DNA of 21,455 nucleotides, from the NCBI GenBank assembly GCA_947176285.1, contig CAMWQF010000014.1, forward strand, positions 1 to 21,455, in the 5' to 3' direction. The position numbers and the translations under genes are program-made. This document shows positions 16,319-21,455 of the stretch, piece by piece. Source of the stretch: an uncultured Porphyromonadaceae bacterium. Lineage in GTDB: Bacteria > Bacteroidota > Bacteroidia > Bacteroidales > Muribaculaceae. The notes under the pieces are model-generated. The model was given only the letters and a program-made list of their open reading frames with translations. It was not told where the DNA came from and did no database searches. Numbering within the stretch: the first letter of the stretch is position 1; every line of letters begins with the position of its first letter.

Positions 16319-16354
16319 GCCGGGGCGGGAATACCCCGCCCCGGCCTCTTTTTT
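16319..16354 (+). terminator. Intrinsic terminator closing the core operon
   Basis: Arms GCCGGGGCGGG (16319-16329) and CCCGCCCCGGC (16335-16345) form a perfect 11-bp, nearly all-GC stem around a 5-nt loop. CTCTTTTTT follows directly. It lies 23 bp after the stop of the binding-module gene. This is the only classical intrinsic terminator I see in the window, and it separates the xus-type operon from the downstream esterase and GH5 genes. Confidence 0.9.
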
Positions 16355-16378
16355 ATCAAAAATTTGACCAAAGCAACG

Positions 16379-16408
16379 AACGTAAGCAAGCATGCTCCGC
16401 ATGCGCCC
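16379..16408 (+). repeat. Palindromic GCATGC repeat, copy 3
   Basis: The core at 16390-16404 is GCATGCTCCGCATGC, preceded by AACGTAAGCAA and followed by GCCCCGCCAAGTCAAA. It forms a tandem pair with copy 4: a 42-bp block is identical in both, and the copies start 64 bp apart. Confidence 0.88.
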
Positions 16409-16442
16409 CGCCAAGTCAAAAGCAATCATAGACAGGTCAAAC

Positions 16443-16472
16443 AACGTAAGCAAGCATGCTCCGCATGCGCCC
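16443..16472 (+). repeat. Palindromic GCATGC repeat, copy 4
   Basis: The core at 16454-16468 is the second unit of the 64-bp-period tandem pair. It ends about 30 bp before the esterase ATG, so it would lie in the esterase mRNA leader if transcription starts upstream. The gap 16355-16501 contains nothing else recognisable beyond these two copies. Confidence 0.88.
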
Positions 16473-16501
16473 CGCCAAGTCAAATACAAACCAAAAAATC
16501 C

Positions 16502-17644
16502 ATGAAATCCCTCACTCTAACCTCAATCATCCTCACTTTAACCATCTCTTCAGCCCTCGCTGAGAATCCCGTTGAAGGCGTGACTGCATCAACGAATGTT
16601 CCAGAAGCCGCATATCCATGCGTAGCTTCCGACTCACGCGCCACTTTCAAACTCCATGCTCCTGAAGCCAAGGATGTTAAGACGGATATCTGTGGTAAGA
16701 AATATGATATGATTAAGGATGAAAATGGAGTTTGGTCTGTCACTACGGATCCACTCGTAGAAGGATTTCATTATTATTTTCTTATTGTCGATGGTGTGTC
16801 GGTGATAGACCCCGCGTCTGAGACTTTCTATGGCTGTGGCAAAGAATGCTCCGGAATTGAGATTCCGGAAAGCAAGGAGGCTGCAGCATATTATACTTTT
16901 AACAAGGATATTCCTCACGGGCAAGTGAGGGAATGCAAATACTATTCAGAAACTGAGGGGAAGGAGCGCAGGTGCTTCGTATATACTCCGGCTGAATATG
17001 AAACTAATCAGAATGCCAAATATCCTGTCCTTTATCTGCAACATGGTATGGGCGAGAATGAAACCGGTTGGTCAAAACAGGGTATGATGGCAAATATCAT
17101 GGATAATGCGATTGCTGCCGGTAAAGCTGTGCCGATGGTAGTCGTGATGGACAATGGGAATTGCAGCCACATTTTCGGGTCGCGCAAAGGAGAGACTATG
17201 GAGCAGTTTGGTGCTTCATTCACTCCCGTATTGCTTAACGACCTGATTCCTTACATTGAAAATACATTCCGCGTCAAGACCGACCGTGAAAACCGTGCTA
17301 TGGCAGGGCTTTCTTGGGGCGGTAAAGAGACGTTTGACATAACTCTCACAAACCTCGACAAATTTTCTCACATCGGTGCATTCAGCGGGGCTCTCTTCGG
17401 GCTAAATGGAAATATTGAAAATGCTTATGGAGGCGTTTTCAAAAATCCTCAGGCTTTCAATGACAAAGTGAAGGTGCTTTTCCTTAGCATGGGCTCGGAA
17501 GAAAACTTCGGGGCTCCCGGAATATGCAAGGCTCTTACCGATGCGGGAATAAAGAATATCTACTACGAATCTCCCGGCACGCATCACGAATGGCTCACCT
17601 GGCGCCGCTCCCTCAATGAGTTTATCCCTCTTCTCTTCAAATGA
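16502..17644 (+). CDS. CE1-type esterase (feruloyl or acetyl-xylan esterase)
   Basis: Alpha/beta-hydrolase of the esterase D/CE1 type (380 aa), predicted to release feruloyl or acetyl groups from xylan. I chose Met at 16502 because it opens a signal peptide (cleavage after ALA, residue 20); the longer frame from 16364 would translate the two palindromic repeats. Residues ~40-125 form an early-set/CBM48-like domain (ATFKLHAPEA, GVWSVTTDPLVEGFHYYFLI). The esterase domain (~145-380) shows YPVLYLQHGMGENETGW, the nucleophile Ser271 in GLSWGG and the likely catalytic His362 in GTHHEWLTWRR. No lipobox and no C-terminal tail are present, so location is probably periplasmic or released. The preceding terminator means it needs its own promoter, which I could not identify. 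Acyl specificity cannot be told by eye. Confidence 0.86.
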   Translation: MKSLTLTSIILTLTISSALAENPVEGVTASTNVPEAAYPCVASDSRATFKLHAPEAKDVKTDICGKKYDMIKDENGVWSVTTDPLVEGFHYYFLIVDGVSVIDPASETFYGCGKECSGIEIPESKEAAAYYTFNKDIPHGQVRECKYYSETEGKERRCFVYTPAEYETNQNAKYPVLYLQHGMGENETGWSKQGMMANIMDNAIAAGKAVPMVVVMDNGNCSHIFGSRKGETMEQFGASFTPVLLNDLIPYIENTFRVKTDRENRAMAGLSWGGKETFDITLTNLDKFSHIGAFSGALFGLNGNIENAYGGVFKNPQAFNDKVKVLFLSMGSEENFGAPGICKALTDAGIKNIYYESPGTHHEWLTWRRSLNEFIPLLFK

Positions 17645-17681
17645 CCTAAATTTCTATAAATCAGGATATATCAAGTTATAA

Positions 17682-17730
17682 CATGATACATCAAAATACA
17701 ACATGATAAAACATGATTTATCATGATAAA
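17682..17730 (+). promoter_or_regulatory. CATGAT repeat array with 14-bp palindrome upstream of GH5
   Basis: CATGAT occurs at 17682, 17702, 17712 and 17723, with spacings of 20, 10 and 11 bp, close to whole helical turns. The last unit is centred in the perfect palindrome TTTATCATGATAAA (17717-17730). CATGATAAA (17702-17710) can also pair with TTTATCATG (17717-17725) as a 9-bp hairpin. The array lies 38-86 bp before the GH5 start in an otherwise featureless AT-rich gap. An operator for a repressor or activator of GH5 is a reasonable guess; no -7 consensus is seen. Confidence 0.45.
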
Positions 17731-17767
17731 ACTAAAAAAAACATAAAAATCTAAACAACTGACATAT

Positions 17768-19807
17768 ATGAAAAAATCCTTCTTTCTTCTACTAACCCTA
17801 CTGTCTTTAGTATCCATGACAGCCGTAGCATGGCCCGGCATGCCGATGCCTCAACTCCACGTTGAAGGACGTTGGCTAATGGATGAAAATGGCAACAAAG
17901 TCAATCTTCACGGTTTTGGTCAAACCTACAGCCCATGGTTTAACGAGATGGGCAGCAAATGGAACAACTATGATGTTAATGCATGTCTCAAATACAATAA
18001 GGGTATCCTTGATGGCGTGATGGATCGCGCCGGATGGAAAATGACTTATCTGCGCATGCATATGGATCCTTATTGGAGCAATACTCCCGGAGAACAAACC
18101 ACAGGGGAAAATGATATCCATGCATTCGACTATAGCAGATTTCGCAAATATCTGGATGAAGTGTTTATCCCAATGGCTGAATATGCAATCGGGAAAGGCC
18201 TTTACGTAGTAATGCGTCCGCCGGGTGTATGTCCGGAAAAGATTGCTGTTAACGACGCTTATCATATTTACCTTAAGAAAGTATGGAATTATGTATCTAC
18301 AGTTAAAAAACTGACAGATAATCCTCACATCATGTTTGAACTCGCCAACGAACCTGTGCAGATAAAAGGCACAGATGGTCAATATGGTGCAGGATCAGAC
18401 GCTTGCAATCAGGCTTTGACTCAGTTCTTCCAGGAAATAGTAGATCTGATGAGATCTAATGGATGTAAGAATATTCTTTGGGTGCCGGGCACTGCGTATC
18501 AATCTCAATATGCAGGTTTTGCAAAATATCCTATAATAGGAGAGAATATCGGCTACGCTGTCCATGTATATCCGGGATGGTATGGAAGTGACGCCATCGA
18601 ACCAAGTCATGAACTTGGCGGTAGCTATGGCGGCGGGTACGATTCCTTTGCCGCTGGTTGGAAAAACCAGATTGAGCCATGTGCTGCCATAGCACCTATA
18701 CTTGTGACAGAGATGGACTGGTTGCCCTCTAAATATAATGCTTCTTGGGGCAAGAGTATCACCGGAAAGATGCTTGGACAAGGATTTGGCGCTAACTTCA
18801 AGTTGCTTGCAGACCGCACAGGCAATGTAAGTTGGATGATCTTTACAGGTCCTGAACTCCTCGCTAAATTCGATGGAAAAGCAAGCACAAACGGTAAATA
18901 TACTATGTATAATGACCCGGAAGGTTGCATGTGGTCTACTTATCATTGGTATAATGAATATGCCGGTTTTGATTTGCCTGCTGTGCAGAATGTAAACCTT
19001 TATTTCTCTCCGAGAGGACTTGACACATCTGATGAGACTGTGATTCTTACCGGAAGTTCAAAGGGAGCCGCACTGATTGCTGACCGCGGCTTAGGATTTG
19101 ATTTCAATGTCAACGGAGATATTGATGTCAACATTGCCGACACTAATATTTTGAAATGGGAAAATAATTCTTTCACTGCTCTTCGTCCCGGTGAGACCAC
19201 TTGCCAAGTGAAATATTCTATCGACGGAAACCGGGAGACAAAGAATCTGAAGTTTATCTCTACTCCTTTCCCATTGCTCAATGGTTATTTCAATCCCAAT
19301 ATATGGGAGACAGGATCTTTCAATGAAGCGACTAAAGAATTCTCTACCGGACAATACGGTTTCGCCGGCTGGAAATATGGCTCCGGACTTGATCTGTCAG
19401 AGTATAACTACTTAATCTGTGAGATGGAGAATGCCGGAAATAATGGCTTATCTCTCAGACTTTTTGATGCGGATAACTATTGGGGAGATCCTACTGAGCA
19501 TAATTTCAACGGAAAGCAAAGAATGGTGGTAGATCTGAAAAATATGATTTCTAACAAGGGCAGAAAACTTGATCCTTCACACATCTATATCGTAGGATTC
19601 TGGACCATGGGAGGAAGCCAACATCGCATCAAGCAGATATTCCTTTCAAACGACCCGAATTCCACTGCAGTTGAATCAATTGCTGTAGAGAACAATGTCG
19701 ACGGTCCGGTCTACAACCTCCAGGGCATCCGCGTAGCAGAGTCCATTTCCGAAGTATCAGCCCCCGGACTCTACATCGTAAACGGCAAAAAAACTCTCCT
19801 AAAATAA
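17768..19807 (+). CDS. GH5 endo-glycanase (probable xylanase) with Ig-like and C-terminal accessory modules
   Basis: Secreted 679-aa modular hydrolase. The signal peptide ends near AVA (residue 21), with no lipobox. The GH5 barrel spans ~28-400. The acid/base is Glu195 in FELANEPV and the nucleophile is Glu315 in LVTEMDWL; the HVYPGWYG segment (~266-273) supplies the expected active-site His. Residues ~405-498 look like an Ig-like (BIG2-type) linker domain. Residues ~501-633 form a beta-rich module also present in the next gene (FNPNIW, GQYGFAGW, GLSLRLFD, IVGFW). The end (648-679) carries the YNLQG...PGLYIVNGKK tail. Context suggests endo-xylanase, possibly of a GH5_21-like subfamily, but a glucanase or mannanase specificity is not excluded. 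No terminator follows; the next gap holds two palindromic repeats. Confidence 0.87.
   Translation: MKKSFFLLLTLLSLVSMTAVAWPGMPMPQLHVEGRWLMDENGNKVNLHGFGQTYSPWFNEMGSKWNNYDVNACLKYNKGILDGVMDRAGWKMTYLRMHMDPYWSNTPGEQTTGENDIHAFDYSRFRKYLDEVFIPMAEYAIGKGLYVVMRPPGVCPEKIAVNDAYHIYLKKVWNYVSTVKKLTDNPHIMFELANEPVQIKGTDGQYGAGSDACNQALTQFFQEIVDLMRSNGCKNILWVPGTAYQSQYAGFAKYPIIGENIGYAVHVYPGWYGSDAIEPSHELGGSYGGGYDSFAAGWKNQIEPCAAIAPILVTEMDWLPSKYNASWGKSITGKMLGQGFGANFKLLADRTGNVSWMIFTGPELLAKFDGKASTNGKYTMYNDPEGCMWSTYHWYNEYAGFDLPAVQNVNLYFSPRGLDTSDETVILTGSSKGAALIADRGLGFDFNVNGDIDVNIADTNILKWENNSFTALRPGETTCQVKYSIDGNRETKNLKFISTPFPLLNGYFNPNIWETGSFNEATKEFSTGQYGFAGWKYGSGLDLSEYNYLICEMENAGNNGLSLRLFDADNYWGDPTEHNFNGKQRMVVDLKNMISNKGRKLDPSHIYIVGFWTMGGSQHRIKQIFLSNDPNSTAVESIAVENNVDGPVYNLQGIRVAESISEVSAPGLYIVNGKKTLLK
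19268..19666 (+). other. Accessory module in GH5, shared with the CE6 protein
   Basis: Encodes GH5 residues ~501-633. It aligns without large gaps to residues ~303-434 of the downstream esterase: FNP.IW..G.FN, GQYGF.GW.Y, DLS.Y.YL, NGL.LR.FD, YW, VGFW and IK..F recur in the same order. The aromatic-rich pattern suggests a glycan-binding role. I do not recognise a named family. Confidence 0.75.
19709..19804 (+). other. C-terminal tail of GH5 (YNLQG/PGLYI/NGKK type)
   Basis: Encodes the last 32 residues, starting at VYNLQGIRV and ending in NGKKTLLK. The same tail ends the binding-module protein (16197-16292) and the CE6-type protein (21313-21408). It resembles a shortened type IX secretion C-terminal signal, but that assignment is inference. 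Confidence 0.7.
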
Positions 19808-19813
19808 ATACCC

Positions 19814-19843
19814 AACGTAATCAAGCATGCTCCGCATGCGCCC
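19814..19843 (+). repeat. Palindromic GCATGC repeat, copy 5
   Basis: The core at 19825-19839 is GCATGCTCCGCATGC and begins 18 bp after the GH5 stop. The left part AACGTAATCAA is identical to copy 7, and the right flank AAGTCAAAAGCAAACTAA matches copy 2. With copy 6 it forms an inverted pair. Confidence 0.88.
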
Positions 19844-19898
19844 TGCCAAGTCAAAAGCAAACTAAGACCAAAGCAAAAGTTACTTTTTGCCGAAGTCT

Positions 19899-19927
19899 GG
19901 CGCACGCGGAGCGTGCTTCCCTACGTT
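19899..19927 (-). repeat. Palindromic repeat, copy 6: inverted and diverged, stem kept
   Basis: Read on the minus strand this is AACGTAGGGAAG followed by core GCACGCTCCGCGTGC (19902-19916) and GCC. Both arms differ from GCATGC, yet GCACGC and GCGTGC still pair perfectly, which is a compensatory change. Between copies 5 and 6, GCAAAAGT (19873-19880) and ACTTTTTGC (19882-19890) form another short inverted pair, so 19814-19927 could fold as nested hairpins. Confidence 0.75.
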
Positions 19928-19959
19928 ACCCGCTAAGTCAAAAGCAAATATAAAAAAGA

Positions 19960-21411
19960 ATGAAAGCAATAAAAAAAGCCCTCCTCTCAGCCACAGCCCT
20001 TGCATCGGCTTTTGCGATGCAAGCCGCTGACCCCAACTTCCACATATATCTCTGCTACGGCCAGTCGAACATGGAAGGAAACGCTCTTGTCGAAAATATC
20101 GATAAGCAGAATATACCCGACCGTTTCAAGATGATGCCTGCCGTAAACTACAGTAACCCCAAAAGAACGATGGGTGAGTGGTATGAGGCAATGCCCCCGC
20201 TATGTCGCGAATATACCGGCTTGACACCAGCTGACTGGTTCGGTCGCACCATGGTAGAGAATCTTCCGGATGATATTAAAGTTGGAGTAATAAATGTCGC
20301 TGTAGGAGGTGCTCCTATAGAAGACCTTGATAAGAATGTGGATCTTGCTGCCCTGGAAAAGAAAGATGGGTGGTATAAGAACTATATGAAAGAATATGGT
20401 AATTCTCCATATAATCGACTTCTCGAATGTGCAAAGAAAGCCCAGGAAGATGGCGTGATCAAAGGCATTCTCCTTCATCAAGGTGAGTCCAACAACTGTC
20501 AGGAGTCGTGGTGCGGTAAAGTTAAAAAGGTTTACGATGATCTTCTCGCAGATCTGGGACTTGAACCAAACTCAATTCCACTTCTCGTTGGCGAGACTGT
20601 CAGGTCTGAGATGGGTGGATACTGTGGCGGACACAATGCTGTAATCGCCAAACTCCCTAAGACTATCCCCTCTGCTAAGGTGGTGTCATCTGCCAATCTT
20701 GAGCAGAAAGGAGACGGACTTCACTTCACAGCCCACAGTTACAGGGTATTGGGATGCCGATATGCTACTGCTATGCTCGAGACAATGGGAATCACAGATC
20801 CTAAAGTCTCTTATTCTGAAGAAATACCGGAGACCCCTCATCCGGATCCTTCTGAAGGTGACTTTGTATTCGATTTGAATACTTTCAATCCTACAATTTG
20901 GAAAAATGGCACTTTCAATACTGAGACAGGAGTATTCGTTGCTGGTCAATATGGATTTGGTGGCTGGGAATATACTTCACCCATCGATCTGTCAGGATAT
21001 AAATATCTTGTTGCAGAACTTAACCAGCCTGAGCAGAACGGTCTTGAACTCAGAGTTTTTGACACCGCAAGCTACTGGGAAAAGTCGTATGAAGGGAAAT
21101 TTGGAGGCTCTGAAATCCTTATAGCCGAACTGAATGGAATGATGAAGAATCTTCCTACAGGAATTGTTCCGGTAAATACAGAGGAGATCTATAGAGTAGG
21201 TTTCTGGTGCTACGGGAACTCCCCAATCTATATTAAGCATGTTTTTGCTACTAACAATGACCCGTATGATTCCGGAGTTGACAAAATTGAATCATCTCTT
21301 GCCGATATGGCAGTCTATAATCTCCAAGGCATCAAGATAGCCGATTCTCTAAAAGAGGTTTCCACTCCGGGACTCTACATCCACAACGGCAAAAAGCACC
21401 TCCTCAAATAA
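19960..21411 (+). CDS. CE6/SASA-type acetyl(xylan) esterase with C-terminal accessory module
   Basis: SGNH-type esterase (483 aa), predicted to deacetylate xylan. The signal peptide ends near MQA (residue 22), with no lipobox. The catalytic domain spans ~25-282. The nucleophile is Ser36 in YGQSNMEG, the oxyanion motif is VAVGGAPI (~113-120), HQGESN is at 173-178, and the Asp/His pair is Asp252/His255 in DGLHFT. This arrangement is that of the sialate O-acetylesterase/CE6 family. A short Pro-rich linker (~290-299) leads to the module shared with GH5 (~303-434) and the C-terminal tail (452-483). Context favours acetyl-xylan over sialate as substrate. The gene is 152 bp after GH5; the gap holds repeat copies 5 and 6 and no clear promoter. 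Confidence 0.87.
   Translation: MKAIKKALLSATALASAFAMQAADPNFHIYLCYGQSNMEGNALVENIDKQNIPDRFKMMPAVNYSNPKRTMGEWYEAMPPLCREYTGLTPADWFGRTMVENLPDDIKVGVINVAVGGAPIEDLDKNVDLAALEKKDGWYKNYMKEYGNSPYNRLLECAKKAQEDGVIKGILLHQGESNNCQESWCGKVKKVYDDLLADLGLEPNSIPLLVGETVRSEMGGYCGGHNAVIAKLPKTIPSAKVVSSANLEQKGDGLHFTAHSYRVLGCRYATAMLETMGITDPKVSYSEEIPETPHPDPSEGDFVFDLNTFNPTIWKNGTFNTETGVFVAGQYGFGGWEYTSPIDLSGYKYLVAELNQPEQNGLELRVFDTASYWEKSYEGKFGGSEILIAELNGMMKNLPTGIVPVNTEEIYRVGFWCYGNSPIYIKHVFATNNDPYDSGVDKIESSLADMAVYNLQGIKIADSLKEVSTPGLYIHNGKKHLLK
20866..21261 (+). other. Accessory module in CE6-type esterase, shared with GH5
   Basis: Encodes residues ~303-434, homologous by eye to GH5 residues ~501-633. Key shared positions include FNPTIW, GQYGFGGWEY, NGLELRVFD, SYW and VGFWCYG. 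The two modules have diverged substantially at DNA level, so the sharing is not a very recent copy. Confidence 0.75.
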
Positions 21412-21422
21412 AATCCCAAGCC

Positions 21423-21452
21423 AACGTAATCAAGCATGCTCCGCATGCGCCC
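21423..21452 (+). repeat. Palindromic GCATGC repeat, copy 7, at the window edge
   Basis: The core at 21434-21448 is GCATGCTCCGCATGC and begins 11 bp after the CE6 stop, in the same place relative to the stop as copy 5 after GH5 (6 bp). The left part AACGTAATCAA is identical to copy 5. The window ends 3 bp later, so further units may follow. Confidence 0.88.
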
Positions 21453-21455
21453 CAC

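Noticed and set aside
16379..16472. Palindromic repeats as intrinsic terminators
   Set aside because: The stems are only 6 bp with a 3-nt loop and no T-run follows any copy; a true terminator already lies just upstream at 16319-16354.
16364..16501. N-terminal extension of the CE1 esterase from the ATG at 16364
   Set aside because: It runs through both palindromic repeats and places 46 odd residues before a normal signal peptide. Met at 16502 is the better start.
19881..19889. TACTTTTTG as a promoter for the CE6-type gene
   Set aside because: It has one base too many for TAnnTTTG, no -33 partner, and is already explained as part of the inverted pair between repeat copies 5 and 6.

Overview
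The window carries a xylan-utilisation locus of a gut-type Bacteroidales bacterium. The evidence is two tandem SusC/SusD pairs, Bacteroidetes-style lipoprotein signals, A-rich leaders without Shine-Dalgarno sites, and one TAnnTTTG-type promoter. The short C-terminal tails (YNLQG...PGLYI.NGKK) suggest Prevotellaceae or Muribaculaceae, but the genus cannot be fixed from the sequence alone. All eleven genes are on the plus strand and look intact. No RNA gene, insertion sequence, CRISPR array or transcriptional regulator was seen.

Layout. Positions 1-555 hold no gene, but contain a 20-bp-spaced direct repeat, a 15-bp hairpin, two copies of a short palindromic repeat and a candidate promoter. Next comes a GH43 lipoprotein (556-2277). 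The core operon follows: SusC-SusD-SusC-SusD-DUF1735-type lipoprotein-GH10 (2342-14575), the gene order of the xusABCDE-xyn10C locus known from Prevotella bryantii. A stand-alone protein made of carbohydrate-binding-like modules follows (14649-16295), and a strong intrinsic terminator at 16319-16354 closes the unit. Downstream are three more loosely spaced enzyme genes: a CE1-type esterase (16502-17644), a GH5 endo-glycanase with extra modules (17768-19807) and a CE6/SASA-type acetyl esterase (19960-21411). The gaps around these genes contain palindromic repeats or an operator-like CATGAT array.

How it works (inferred from family knowledge). Surface lipoproteins (two SusD, XusE-like, GH10) and the secreted binding protein capture and cut xylan. 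The GH5 adds endo-cleavage. CE1 and CE6 remove feruloyl and/or acetyl groups. The two TonB-dependent SusC channels import the oligosaccharides, and the GH43, whose lipoprotein signal lacks acidic sorting residues, probably trims them in the periplasm.

Most worth a second look: (i) three of the four non-lipoprotein secreted proteins share a ~32-residue C-terminal tail; (ii) GH5 and CE6 share a ~130-residue C-terminal module; (iii) seven copies of a hairpin repeat, one inverted with compensatory stem changes, lie only outside the core operon; (iv) the GH10 is uninterrupted while a separate binding-module protein is encoded next to it; (v) two hairpins bracket the GH10 cistron; (vi) the second SusC lacks the usual N-terminal domain and recognisable Ton box.
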